A stretch of 64,000 nucleotides of DNA from Nostoc sp. HK-01 (lineage in GTDB: Bacteria > Cyanobacteriota > Cyanobacteriia > Cyanobacteriales > Nostocaceae): assembly GCA_003990705.1 (NCBI GenBank), contig AP018318.1, positions 3,289,501 to 3,353,500 of the forward strand, read 5' to 3'. The notes beneath the pieces are model-generated. The model had not been told where the DNA came from. It did no database searches and was given only the letters and a program-made list of their open reading frames with translations. Shown here piece after piece: positions 1-8,321 of the stretch; position 1 is the first letter of the stretch; each line of letters begins with the position of its first letter. The translations under genes were made by a program, and so were the position numbers.

Positions 1-481
1 GTAATCGCCAGAATGCCGTTGCAATACACTGATATACTTCAGTTAATGAAGTATCTGGAATAAACCGTAGCCCAACACGTAAATCATAATCTTCACAAAT
101 AAATGGATATGCTACCCAGTCACCATTTGTGGAAGATTGCTGACAAGCCATAAATGTTTGCTCTAGCAGCGCGTATTTGTAATCGGCAAATGGCAAACTT
201 AACGGTGTAAAGCTAAATATGGCTGGAATTCTTGCACGTACCCACACAGCATCAGCGATGTTGCCACACTCCGTCCGGCAACATTCGATAATTCTTGGCA
301 ATTGATTATCTACATAGTTTGATAGAGGAAACGTTGGAGTATTTTCTTCTCTACAATAAGGTCTGATTTTTATGTCGTCGTATAGTTCTCCTAGAATTGG
401 GACAAACACAAAGTTGTTAAGTTCAGCAGGTCGTCCAAGAACTCGCCATAAATATCCATGTTTGATAGTAATAGAAACCAT
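1..481 (-). CDS. Unknown protein, 3' end cut by the window edge
   Basis: An open frame of 160 codons runs on the minus strand from an ATG at 481 to the left edge without a stop, so the C-terminus lies outside the window. The product begins MVSITIKHGYLWRVLGRP and is a soluble-looking protein rich in aromatic residues, with Cys-rich pieces (IIECCRTECGN near residue 70) and no membrane segment or signal peptide visible. I do not recognise the family. The start is chosen because an overlapping ATG at 485 is in another frame, and a weak purine stretch (GGATGA) lies directly upstream. Codon use and absence of stops over 480 bases support a real gene. Function is not inferable. Confidence 0.6.
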   Translation of the reverse strand, partial: MVSITIKHGYLWRVLGRPAELNNFVFVPILGELYDDIKIRPYCREENTPTFPLSNYVDNQLPRIIECCRTECGNIADAVWVRARIPAIFSFTPLSLPFADYKYALLEQTFMACQQSSTNGDWVAYPFICEDYDLRVGLRFIPDTSLTEVYQCIATAFWRL

Positions 482-612
482 TCATCCAAAAGGTAATGCT
501 TGCTAATTATTATGATTGGCCTGCCACTGAAATAATTTAATCTTTGGAAGCGATCGCACCATCATCTCCATAACACTGTGGACTTCCGGTGATATTGGGT
601 TAAAAAAGAAAC

Positions 613-1779
613 ATGAAAATTATCAAACCCATCACCAATTGGTTAGAAAATCGTGCCAGTACCCCGACGTATAGCGGTTGGGTACTTGCGGGAATTGCCA
701 TTTGTTTTTTTGGCGCTGCTGTGAATACGATGGCGGGCTGGCTTTACGCCATTAGCGGTGTGAGTGTGGCGCTGTTAGCAGTTGCAGCAGTTTTACCACC
801 GCGATCGCTTGTTGGTTTAACTATCACCCGCCATTCGATTCAACCTGTCTCCGCTGGCGATGACCTGACTGTAGAATTAGAAATCCACAACCCTACAGCA
901 CAATCTGTCAGTTTGCTACAAGTCGAGGATATTTTGCCCTTTGTTTTGGGTAAGCCAATCAAACAAGCGATTGAAATTATTTCTAGTAAAAATAGTTACC
1001 GTTGGGTTTACTACCACCCTACTCAGCGTCGAGGTATTTATCGCTGGCACAATGTTGAATTAGCCACTGGCGCACCTTTAGGTTTATTTTGGTGTCGTCG
1101 TCAGCGAGATTGTGGGGCGACGGCGATTGTTTACCCGACTGTATTACCTTTAACTACTTGCCCGTTAGTCGATGAAATGGGGCAAGAAGAAAGCAAAAAA
1201 GGCGATTCGATCAATCGACCTTTGCAGACTGCGACATCGGGATTAGTGCGATCGCTCCGTCCCTACCGCATCGGCGACCCCACCAGACTGATTCATTGGC
1301 GAACTAGCGCCCGTTATGGGGAATTAAGAGTCCGAGAGTTAGAAGTTGTTACAGGTGGACAAGAGATAGTTATTGCCTTAGATAGTGCTGGTAAATGGCA
1401 AGAAGATGATTTTGAACAAGCAGTAATTGCCGCAGCGAGTTTGTACTTTTACACACAACGTATGGGGATGCCTGTTAAACTCTGGACAGCATCGACAAGT
1501 TTAGTTAAAGGCAATACCACTGTTTTAGAAACCTTAGCAGCTACCACATTTTCAGAAGATGCTAACACCACAGAAGTGCCAAACTATCCTTTAATTTGGT
1601 TAACTCAAAATTCTCTGACACTATCTTCTTTACCCCAAGGTAGTCGCTGGATTTTGTGGCAAAATAATAATTCCTCAGATCAAACATCAGTGCTAGTTAA
1701 TCGTGATTGCCCTGGTGTTGTGGTGCAGAGCGAACAGGCCTTGCAAACTCAGCTACAAAAACCTATACAAGCATTGTAA
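613..1779 (+). CDS. DUF58 domain membrane-anchored protein
   Basis: Protein of 388 residues with two hydrophobic segments near residues 20-62, followed by a beta-rich region and the conserved DUF58 block around residues 211-240 (LRPYRIGDPTRLIHWRTSAR). DUF58 proteins are often encoded beside MoxR AAA+ ATPases and are thought to be part of membrane-associated chaperone or peptidoglycan-related systems, with a von Willebrand A-like fold after the DUF58 block. No MoxR gene is visible on either side here, so its partner must be elsewhere. The ATG at 613 gives a normal N-terminus directly before the first membrane segment. Family assignment is secure; the cellular role is not. Confidence 0.85.
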   Translation: MKIIKPITNWLENRASTPTYSGWVLAGIAICFFGAAVNTMAGWLYAISGVSVALLAVAAVLPPRSLVGLTITRHSIQPVSAGDDLTVELEIHNPTAQSVSLLQVEDILPFVLGKPIKQAIEIISSKNSYRWVYYHPTQRRGIYRWHNVELATGAPLGLFWCRRQRDCGATAIVYPTVLPLTTCPLVDEMGQEESKKGDSINRPLQTATSGLVRSLRPYRIGDPTRLIHWRTSARYGELRVRELEVVTGGQEIVIALDSAGKWQEDDFEQAVIAAASLYFYTQRMGMPVKLWTASTSLVKGNTTVLETLAATTFSEDANTTEVPNYPLIWLTQNSLTLSSLPQGSRWILWQNNNSSDQTSVLVNRDCPGVVVQSEQALQTQLQKPIQAL

Positions 1780-1944
1780 ATGAGTATTCTATGTATTCAA
1801 TATTTCAATGAATGCTGATATATTCAGGTTTTTGTCAGACATCATCATTGAATCTGTTCAGGTTGGGGAGATATCCCCAGTAACAGCACCTTGAGGCTGA
1901 GGTACAATGCAAAGAAATATTTAAATTATGAGCGGCCGATCCAC

Positions 1945-2310
1945 ATGATCACATCAGAAGTTAACGCAAATTCCAGCGATAAAAGCCTAGAGGCAATGCG
2001 GCATTTTTCCGAACAATACGCCAAGCGTACTGGAACTTACTTCTGTAGTGAACCTTCGGTTACAGCAGTGGTAATTGAAGGGTTAGCCAAACATAAAGAC
2101 GATTTAGGTGCGCCTTTGTGTCCCTGTCGCCACTACGAAGACAAAGAAGCTGAAGTCAAGGCTACATATTGGAACTGTCCTTGCGTGCCGATGAGAGAAC
2201 GTAAAGAATGTCACTGTATGCTATTTCTAACACCAGATAATGAATTTGCTGGTGAAAGCCAAGAAATATCTCTCGAAACTATTAAAGAAGTACGAGATAG
2301 TATGGCATGA
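1945..2310 (+). CDS. ftrC: Ferredoxin-thioredoxin reductase catalytic chain
   Basis: Beta (catalytic) subunit of FTR, which passes electrons from photosynthetic ferredoxin to thioredoxins and so links light to enzyme activation. With the ATG at 1945 the protein has 121 residues, close to the usual length. The diagnostic cysteine pattern is complete: CPC at 59-61, CPC at 78-80 and CHC at 89-91, providing the 4Fe-4S ligands and the redox-active disulfide; an extra Cys sits at 34. The frame extends upstream to 1891, but that extension is not family-like. The stop overlaps the next gene by four bases (ATGA), implying translational coupling. The variable chain (ftrV) is not in the window. Confidence 0.95.
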   Translation: MITSEVNANSSDKSLEAMRHFSEQYAKRTGTYFCSEPSVTAVVIEGLAKHKDDLGAPLCPCRHYEDKEAEVKATYWNCPCVPMRERKECHCMLFLTPDNEFAGESQEISLETIKEVRDSMA

Positions 2311-2699
2311 GCGAAACTATGCCCCAAGAGTTTTGGCAAGGTGTAGAACAGTTCAATTCTGGGCAGTTTTACGCCTGTCATGACACCTTAGAGGCTTTGT
2401 GGATCGAAGCCAATGAACCCGAAAAAACTCTTTATCAGGGTATTCTCCAAATTGCTGTAGCCTTGTATCATCTAAAAAATAATAATCTGCGCGGTGCGGT
2501 TATTTTACTGGGAGAGGGCAGCAACCGCCTACGCCGTTATCCAGATACTTATGGCGGTATTAATGTAGATGAGTTATTAAGCCAAAGTGCAGCATTATTG
2601 ACGATATTACAGCAAACTAGCGTAAACAATATCTCCGCAGATGAATTGCTTCAAACTCAAGTTTTACCTATACCTATAATTGTACTATCTCAAGATTAG
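2307..2699 (+). CDS. DUF309 domain protein
   Basis: Protein of 130 residues with the DUF309 signature near the N-terminus (FYACHDTLEALW at 21-32) and a second helical block with LYQGILQIAVALYHL, typical of this small all-helical family. The function of DUF309 is not established. Its start codon overlaps the stop of ftrC by four bases, so the two genes are almost certainly co-transcribed. A strong hairpin with a T-run follows at 2730-2765 and probably ends the operon. No membrane segment is present. The coupling to ftrC may be incidental; I infer no redox role from the sequence itself, since only one Cys is visible. Confidence 0.85.
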   Translation: MSETMPQEFWQGVEQFNSGQFYACHDTLEALWIEANEPEKTLYQGILQIAVALYHLKNNNLRGAVILLGEGSNRLRRYPDTYGGINVDELLSQSAALLTILQQTSVNNISADELLQTQVLPIPIIVLSQD

Positions 2700-2729
2700 T
2701 CAAGTTTTATCAGGTGATTAGGAATGAGA

Positions 2730-2765
2730 AATTGGGGAATAGATTTTTCTACTCCCCAATTTTTT
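2730..2765 (+). terminator. Rho-independent terminator after ftrC-DUF309
   Basis: A 9-bp perfect stem (AATTGGGGA with TCCCCAATT), extended inward by three more pairs after one mismatch, is followed immediately by a run of T. It lies 30 bases past the DUF309 stop. Confidence 0.8.
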
Positions 2766-2802
2766 GATGAATTAATCAGGCTTGAAAGGTGTTCAACTAT
2801 TC

Positions 2803-2932
2803 TAGGACTTACGCAAAATTAACGTAAATCCGTCATGACGAGCGATAGCGAGGTAATCTCCCCTGACGTTGGGATTGCTTCCCTACACTCCGTTCCGGTC
2901 GCAATGACAATATCAGCGTTGCGTAAGTCCTA
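2803..2932. mobile_element. MITE-like element, 130 bp, 14-bp TIRs, 5-bp TSD
   Basis: Perfect 14-base terminal inverted repeats (TAGGACTTACGCAA at 2803-2816 and its complement at 2919-2932) bound a non-coding core. The element is flanked on both sides by TATTC (2798-2802 and 2933-2937), a target-site duplication. No transposase is encoded. The same terminal motif occurs again at 28542-28554. The size and structure fit a miniature inverted-repeat element mobilised in trans. Confidence 0.8.
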
Positions 2933-2952
2933 TATTCTTTACTTTTGTGTTT

Positions 2953-4314
2953 TTAGACGTTGACTATTTCTCTGGGTGGTGTTGCTTTGTAATAGTTACT
3001 AGGTGCTTCATTACCTACTTGTAGCGGTGATTTTTGTCCAGTAATCAATCTTGCGCCACGTTTGCGGGTGACATAATTCCATACCCACTGAATCATCACT
3101 ACTAGTTTGTTATCAAACTCGATTAAGAAGTAGATATGAATCACAAGCCAAAATAGCCAAGCAAAGAATCCTTTGAGTTTGATAAAGCCTAAATCCACAA
3201 CGGCTAGATTTTGTCCAATCATGGCTAAACTGCCGCGATCGCTATAGTTAAATGCAGGTAAGGTATTACCTTTGAGTTTTTGCTGAATTAATTTGGCAAC
3301 ATATTCTCCCTCTTGCATAGCTACTGGTGCAACACCAGGTAGCGGTTTGCCATTTTGATGGGAGAAGTTGGCTAAGTCGCCAACTACATGAATATTGGGA
3401 TAGCCTTTGATGCTTAAGTCGGGTTCAACAATTACTCTTCCGGCGCGATCGCACTCTGCACCAGTAGATTCGGCTAAAACTTGACCCATCGGTGAAGCTT
3501 TGACACCCGCTGCCCATAATACCGTTTTTGCAGCGATTTCTTTAACTTCATCCCCTTGCTTGAGGGTGACAACATCGTTTTCAATGTTGGTGACTAAAGT
3601 TTTTGTTTTGACGCTGACACCCAATTGTTGTAATGATGCTTCTGCTTGTTGGGATAATTCTGGTGCAAAGGGTGGCAGAATCCGATCTAGTCCTTCTAAA
3701 AGTAAAATTCTCGCCTCTGAAGTATCGATGTTGCGGAAATCTTCTTTGAGGGTTTGATAAGCTAATTCGGCGATCGCACCTGCTAGTTCTACTCCGGTAG
3801 GGCCACCACCTACAATCACAAAAGTTAACCAAGCCCGACGTTTTTCTGGATCGGTTTCTTTTTCGGCTGCTTCAAAAGCCGAGAAAATCCGGCGACGCAT
3901 TTCTATCGCATCTTCTACGGTTTTCAAACCTGGCGCAGAATCTTCCCAGTTATCTTTACCAAAATAGGAATGCTTGGCACCTGTAGCCACTATTAATGTA
4001 TCGTATGGTATCGCTTGATCACCCAACAAAACTTGCTGTGCATTGGGATCAATATCATTAACTTCACCCAGCAATACTTTTGTATTTTTGCTCTTGCTGA
4101 GTACCGAACGCAACGGTGAGGAAATATCAGCGGGTGATAGTGTACCTGTGGCAACTTGGTACAGCAATGGTTGGAACAAATGAAAATTCCGTTTGTCAAT
4201 CAGTGTAACGTTGACTTTAGCCTTAGCAAGTGCCTTTGCCGCGTACAGTCCACCAAAGCCGCCACCAATGATCACAACTTGATGGGGTGGGTTATTCTCA
4301 AGGGAGTCTACCAT
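2953..4314 (-). CDS. Type II NADH dehydrogenase (NDH-2)
   Basis: FAD-dependent NAD(P)H:quinone oxidoreductase of 453 residues. It has the N-terminal FAD dinucleotide fold (GGGFGG at 17-22), the second nucleotide-binding fold for NADH near residue 167 (VIVGGGPTGVELAG), the GVAPVAMQEGEYVAK block near residue 330, and a C-terminal amphipathic/hydrophobic stretch (about 385-415) that would hold it on the membrane. NDH-2 enzymes feed electrons into the plastoquinone pool without pumping protons; in cyanobacteria they are thought to act mainly as redox sensors. Cyanobacteria usually hold several paralogues (ndbA/B/C) and I cannot say which this is. The gene stands alone, with the MITE-like element immediately downstream. 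Confidence 0.92.
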   Translation of the reverse strand: MVDSLENNPPHQVVIIGGGFGGLYAAKALAKAKVNVTLIDKRNFHLFQPLLYQVATGTLSPADISSPLRSVLSKSKNTKVLLGEVNDIDPNAQQVLLGDQAIPYDTLIVATGAKHSYFGKDNWEDSAPGLKTVEDAIEMRRRIFSAFEAAEKETDPEKRRAWLTFVIVGGGPTGVELAGAIAELAYQTLKEDFRNIDTSEARILLLEGLDRILPPFAPELSQQAEASLQQLGVSVKTKTLVTNIENDVVTLKQGDEVKEIAAKTVLWAAGVKASPMGQVLAESTGAECDRAGRVIVEPDLSIKGYPNIHVVGDLANFSHQNGKPLPGVAPVAMQEGEYVAKLIQQKLKGNTLPAFNYSDRGSLAMIGQNLAVVDLGFIKLKGFFAWLFWLVIHIYFLIEFDNKLVVMIQWVWNYVTRKRGARLITGQKSPLQVGNEAPSNYYKATPPREIVNV

Positions 4315-4797
4315 AAGAAGAAATATTTCCTAGTGTTACGGGTGCTGTAACTATTCTTAACAAATATGTATCAAACTTGTCATATATTTTTCTGTTCATC
4401 TTGCACAAATGAAGAAAAGATAAAGGTGAGCAAGACTACAGTGACAAGGTTATACACATTACATTCATATATTGCCCTCTTAGCTTTAGTGTTTATCGTC
4501 CTTTGTTTAGATACATTGCAAAGGACATTATTTTATAGCAGGAGATAGGTGATAGGTTACAGAAAAAAGGTTGGGGGCAGGCGCACAAGAGATATTGATA
4601 GCAACACGGCAAATATATATTGCGCCGTAACCCAAGACCAAATTATGATTTGAAAAAATATTGTTACAGGTAAAATAATTGCAGCGTCAACTTTACCGTT
4701 TGAATAGAAATATTTTTGTAGTTGAAAATTTTGCGGTTTTCTTCATGGTATTTGTGGGGTTCCACTTTCACCCAACCTAAGCAAGAGGTGATCATAA
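4315..4797. other. Intergenic stretch, no supported gene
   Basis: A 483-base spacer between two minus-strand genes. A 40- to 60-codon frame at about 4366-4548 (plus) has one hydrophobic segment and a possible GTG start at about 4426 preceded by a purine run, but nothing else supports it. The rest is A+T-rich with no repeat or RNA recognised. Confidence 0.4.
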
Positions 4798-5265
4798 CTA
4801 AACCAGTTTTCTCACCATGAATATACTGTTCGGGTCTTGGGCATAGTCGGCAAACGGGCCTTGATACTCGAACCCATAGCGTATGTACAAAGCTCGTGCT
4901 GGGGCGAACTCACCAAAAGAACCTGTTTCCAAATACAGACAATCATAACCACGCCGTTGGGCTTCTTTAATAATGTATTCCAGAATATTTGAGGCAACAC
5001 CTTTGCGACGGTGAATCTTGACAGTACGCATTGATTTGACTTCACCACTTGTTGAAGAGAGTTCTTTCAATGCACCGCATCCAAGTAATTCTTCGCCTTC
5101 CCACGCTGAAAAGAAAGTTATATCAGGCGAACGCAATGCCTCTATATCAAGAGCATGAACGCTTTCAGGTGGGGTAATCTCATACATATTGTCGAGATGT
5201 TCTTGCAAGAGGTCAGAAATTTTTTTCCCTGTTAGATCATCTTCTCGAATTTGCATTCGACTCAT
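4798..5265 (-). CDS. GNAT family N-acetyltransferase (YsnE-like)
   Basis: A 155-residue GCN5-type acetyltransferase. The acetyl-CoA binding motif A is visible as VKIHRRKGVASNILEYII (about residues 83-100), preceded by the central strand region with the acidic residues of the fold, and followed by the C-terminal YIRYGFEYQGPF block. The overall layout resembles YsnE/PanZ-like small-molecule acetyltransferases. The substrate cannot be told. The start is an ATG at 5265 (MSRMQIREDD) with the purine-rich AAGGAGATGAG just upstream, which is a strong ribosome binding site. It stands alone. Confidence 0.85.
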   Translation of the reverse strand: MSRMQIREDDLTGKKISDLLQEHLDNMYEITPPESVHALDIEALRSPDITFFSAWEGEELLGCGALKELSSTSGEVKSMRTVKIHRRKGVASNILEYIIKEAQRRGYDCLYLETGSFGEFAPARALYIRYGFEYQGPFADYAQDPNSIFMVRKLV

Positions 5266-5344
5266 CTCCTTGGATTTATGGGAAATTTACTGCTTAATTC
5301 TGAATTATGATGAAGCTACAAATGTAGGTTGGCTACAAGAACGG

Positions 5345-5376
5345 AACCCAACATTATCCAAACTTTGTTGGGTTTC
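5345..5376. terminator. AACCCAACA/TGTTGGGTT hairpin
   Basis: Inverted repeat with the same arm sequence as the hairpin at 41947-41976 after cydA, lying between the ankyrin gene and the GNAT gene. It is a dispersed cyanobacterial hairpin repeat that could work as a terminator; no long T-run follows. Confidence 0.45.
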
Positions 5377-5433
5377 GCCATCGCTACAAATATTTGATTG
5401 TGTGATTCATGATAGGTTTTCACCAGACACAAA

Positions 5434-6711
5434 TTATTCCTGTGCGCCAGCTTGTTGCAAAATTGTAACTATATCTTGATACCCGTTAAATTCTGCCAGC
5501 ATCAAAGCTGTATAACCACCACGATTTTTTAAATTGGGGTTTGCACCAGCTTGCAGTAATATCTGCACAGTCTCAGTATGACCTCCAGAGGCAGCCCACA
5601 TTAATGCTGTTGCTCCGGCTATGTCTTGAAAATTGACATTTGCACCTTTGGCTAGTAACAGTTGAATAATTTCTGTCTGATTGCGTTTCGCAGCTTTGAG
5701 CAGAGCAGTCTGGCTGTCATTACCGAGAGTATTGGGATCAGCACCGTAGTCTAATAAGATTTTGACTGTTTGGGTATGTCCCAAGGATATTGCAGTTATT
5801 AAAGGAATCTCCGCGGCTCCATAAAGATTTGCCCCAGAACGCAGCAGTGCTTCGAGAATTTCGCTGTGTCCTTGCAATACGGCGACTATCATGGGTGTGT
5901 CGCCTAAATTATTTCTGATTTGGGCATTTGCACCCCGAATGAGTAACACTTGCACTACGTCAAGATGTCCTTCCACAACGGCAATATGTAATGCTGTTTC
6001 ACCGTCTTTGTCTTGCAGATTAATTTCTGCACCTTTATCTAGTAAAGCAGATGCGATCGCACTATTACCTGATGCCGCTGCGGCCGATAACGCTGTACCA
6101 CCATCACTGTTTTTTAGATTTACATCTGCGCCTGCCGCTAACAATGCTTGTACAATATCCAAATTTCCCAAATCCGCCGCAATCATCAAGAGTGTCTCAC
6201 CATCTTCATCTTGAAGATTTACATCTGCACCATTTTGTGCTAATAGCTGCACAACTGCTACGTGTCCTTGTTTGATTGCTAATTTTAAAGCAGTGTCATC
6301 ATCTTTATCGGCAATATTTACCTTCACACCAGCAGCGAGTAATATGCGCACTATCTCTACATAACCCTTGAGTGAAGCTGCCATTAGTGCGGTGCTGCCA
6401 TCTTCATTGATAGCATCGACATCAGCACCTCTCGATACTAAAAGCTGCACAATATCTACTTGTTGATTACTAGCAGCATACATCAACGCCGTTAACCCAT
6501 AGCGTTTTCTTGGCAAGTTGATATTTGCCCCTGCATCTAAAAGCGATCGCACAATTTCGGTGTAGCCTAAATTAGCAGCATACATTAACGCCGTCGTCCC
6601 ATCGCGATCGCACCCATCCACCTTGACACCAGCAGCGAGAATTTCACTCAGCCGCTTGATATCACCATTTTTCGCAGCCTTCAGCAGCAAGACATCGTTG
6701 TTTTCAGTCAT
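5434..6711 (-). CDS. Ankyrin-repeat protein (about 13 repeats)
   Basis: A 425-residue protein made almost wholly of ankyrin repeats of about 33 residues; I count 13, with the hallmark TALMYAA...G..EIVR.LL..GA.VN pattern. There is no signal peptide, membrane segment or additional domain, so it is a cytoplasmic binding scaffold; its partners are unknown. One repeat (around residues 300-330, starting AAEIPLITAI) departs from the TAL consensus. DNA repeats within the gene are diverged, showing an old expansion. Downstream (5345-5376) is an AACCCAACA/TGTTGGGTT hairpin that may serve as terminator for this gene. Neighbours give no functional clue. Confidence 0.92.
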   Translation of the reverse strand: MTENNDVLLLKAAKNGDIKRLSEILAAGVKVDGCDRDGTTALMYAANLGYTEIVRSLLDAGANINLPRKRYGLTALMYAASNQQVDIVQLLVSRGADVDAINEDGSTALMAASLKGYVEIVRILLAAGVKVNIADKDDDTALKLAIKQGHVAVVQLLAQNGADVNLQDEDGETLLMIAADLGNLDIVQALLAAGADVNLKNSDGGTALSAAAASGNSAIASALLDKGAEINLQDKDGETALHIAVVEGHLDVVQVLLIRGANAQIRNNLGDTPMIVAVLQGHSEILEALLRSGANLYGAAEIPLITAISLGHTQTVKILLDYGADPNTLGNDSQTALLKAAKRNQTEIIQLLLAKGANVNFQDIAGATALMWAASGGHTETVQILLQAGANPNLKNRGGYTALMLAEFNGYQDIVTILQQAGAQE

Positions 6712-6841
6712 GAATTAAATCCTGCCTGGGCAGTTTTATCATCTATTCCCCAAATTTAGTTTGAAATTCTTTAAGTACTTTTGCAATAGGGGTGTCTGGA
6801 TAAAGCGCTGAGTGCTGAGTAAACACACTCCAGTATGACTA

Positions 6842-6879
6842 ATTAATTACAAATTACGAATTACGAACTACGAATTACC
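6842..6879. repeat. Degenerate heptamer repeat (AATTACG type)
   Basis: Tandem, slightly degenerate units of ATTACGA/ATTACAA/ACTACGA lie between the ankyrin gene and DUF4079. A short GCTGAGT repeat, of the same class as that inside the copper ATPase, lies just before it at 6806-6819. Confidence 0.7.
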
Positions 6880-6930
6880 CTTGGACTTATGCTAATTTTT
6901 ATTAAGATTTAAGAATTGGGCGAGAACACG

Positions 6931-7401
6931 ATGACTCCGGAAATATCTCCCTCGGTAAAATACTGGCTTAACTTTTTCCACCCGCTAATGATGTGGGTAC
7001 TTTTAGCGTTCTCACTTTATGCTGCTTATTTGGGATTGCAAGTACAGCGTACCAGAAACGCTCAAGGGGAAGAAAAGAAAGAACTGATTAAAGGTAAATT
7101 TAACGTCAAACACTACCAAATTGGGTCTATTCTCTTAGCTTTGATGGTAGCAGGCGCAGTTGGGGGGATGGCTGTTACCTATATTAATAACGGAAAGTTA
7201 TTTGTAGGGCCGCACTTGCTTGCAGGGCTAGGCATGACTAGTTTAATCGCTTTTTCGGCTGCTCTATCTCCTTTTATGCAAAAAGGAGCCAATTGGGCAA
7301 GAGTAACACACATTTTGTTGAATTTCGTGATTTTAGGTCTATTTACTTGGCAGGCTATCACTGGCGTACAAATTGTACAAAGAATTCTGAGTAATGCTTA
7401 G
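6931..7401 (+). CDS. DUF4079 family membrane protein
   Basis: A 156-residue integral membrane protein with four hydrophobic segments (about 10-30, 60-85, 95-112 and 125-148), matching the DUF4079 family of cyanobacteria and plastid-bearing eukaryotes. A charged cytoplasmic loop (QGEEKKELIKGKF) separates the first two helices. The histidines in the first and last helices recall b-type cytochrome-like bundles, but no haem site can be asserted. I chose the ATG at 6931 (MTPEISPSV); an upstream in-frame TTG at 6916 adds only five residues. It converges with the DUF1997 gene, with a perfect inverted repeat between them. Confidence 0.8.
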   Translation: MTPEISPSVKYWLNFFHPLMMWVLLAFSLYAAYLGLQVQRTRNAQGEEKKELIKGKFNVKHYQIGSILLALMVAGAVGGMAVTYINNGKLFVGPHLLAGLGMTSLIAFSAALSPFMQKGANWARVTHILLNFVILGLFTWQAITGVQIVQRILSNA

Positions 7402-7406
7402 TTATT

Positions 7407-7460
7407 AGTCAAGAGTCATTAGTCAATTGTCAAAAATCTTTGGACTAATGACTCTTGACT
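7407..7460. terminator. 18-bp perfect inverted repeat between convergent genes
   Basis: Arms at 7407-7424 and 7443-7460 are exact complements (AGTCAAGAGTCATTAGTC) with an 18-base spacer. The arms are built from the same AGTCATT/AGTCAAG heptamer repeats seen across the window. Placed between two converging genes, it could act as a bidirectional terminator. Confidence 0.65.
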
Positions 7461-7466
7461 TTTGAC

Positions 7467-8150
7467 CTACCGCTTCTTTTTAGAATTATCAGGAAAAGGT
7501 ATGCCTATAGACTGATGAAAATCTTCTTGAACTTTGCGAGTTAAGCGGCGAGAAACTTGGCGGACAATTTGATTAAGTAAGCGATCGCCTGTAGATTGAA
7601 TGAGAGACTTGGGCAATCGTTGAATAAATCTGGGAAAGTGAAGATAAACTTTTAAATCTAAATCCCATTCCACTCGCGTTACTCCAGTGGAAATCTCAGC
7701 ATCATCATTGGCATACTCTTTTAGTTGCATTGATGCTCGATAATCTACGTCATAACCTGGTGCTTGGTAATCAGGAATGGGGATAGTCCGAATGCGATAT
7801 ATGCCTTCTTCCGGTGGTAAAAGTTCTAAACCAATTTTTGGCTCTACTTCATAACCAAACGAGCCAAAACGACCAATAGTCAAAGCATAGCCATTTTCTC
7901 CCAATGGCTTCACCTTCATTGGTTCAGCGCAACGTGTAAACCACGACGAATGAGCATTGAGATATTCAGCAACTTGATGTATTGGGGCATACATCGCCAT
8001 ATAATCGCTGTAGCAACCACAAAACTGTGTTTGTGCGGCTAAAGTCGCATCTGTAACTACATGATCAGTTTCTACTAAGTTGGATTCTACAGGTAAAACA
8101 GTTTCTTTTATATCCAAGGATTGATATTCGCCGTTTGTTGAAAGCATCAA
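7467..8150 (-). CDS. DUF1997 family protein
   Basis: A 227-residue soluble protein matching DUF1997, a family shared by cyanobacteria and plants. Typical blocks are visible: a domain that begins around residue 45 with the CGCYSDYMAMYAPIHQVAEYL region, a central beta-rich section (RFGSFGYEVEPKIGLELLP) and the amphipathic C-terminus (LIQSTGDRLLNQIVRQVSRR). The layout resembles START/polyketide-cyclase (SRPBCC) folds, which bind hydrophobic ligands, but that is inference. The first 40 residues look like a poorly conserved extension, and a later start is possible. The Lys/Arg-rich tail ends in SKKKR. Confidence 0.75.
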   Translation of the reverse strand: MMLSTNGEYQSLDIKETVLPVESNLVETDHVVTDATLAAQTQFCGCYSDYMAMYAPIHQVAEYLNAHSSWFTRCAEPMKVKPLGENGYALTIGRFGSFGYEVEPKIGLELLPPEEGIYRIRTIPIPDYQAPGYDVDYRASMQLKEYANDDAEISTGVTRVEWDLDLKVYLHFPRFIQRLPKSLIQSTGDRLLNQIVRQVSRRLTRKVQEDFHQSIGIPFPDNSKKKR

Positions 8151-8321
8151 AGCATTCCCCTCTGAGTTGGCGTTTGGCTATATTTATAATTCCCAGCTTA
8201 CTTGGGTGATTTCGCAGGCAAGATCTTATTTTGGCTGAAATTTCAAGATTCTGTCATGAACTTTATGAAATCACTAAAATACGGATAAATCACATACTAG
8301 TTTTTTAGGATAGCGTTTGTT

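Noticed and set aside
4366-4548. A 60-codon plus-strand frame with one hydrophobic stretch
   Set aside because: Too short and without any family-like feature; a 40-codon version with GTG start is possible but not supported enough to annotate.
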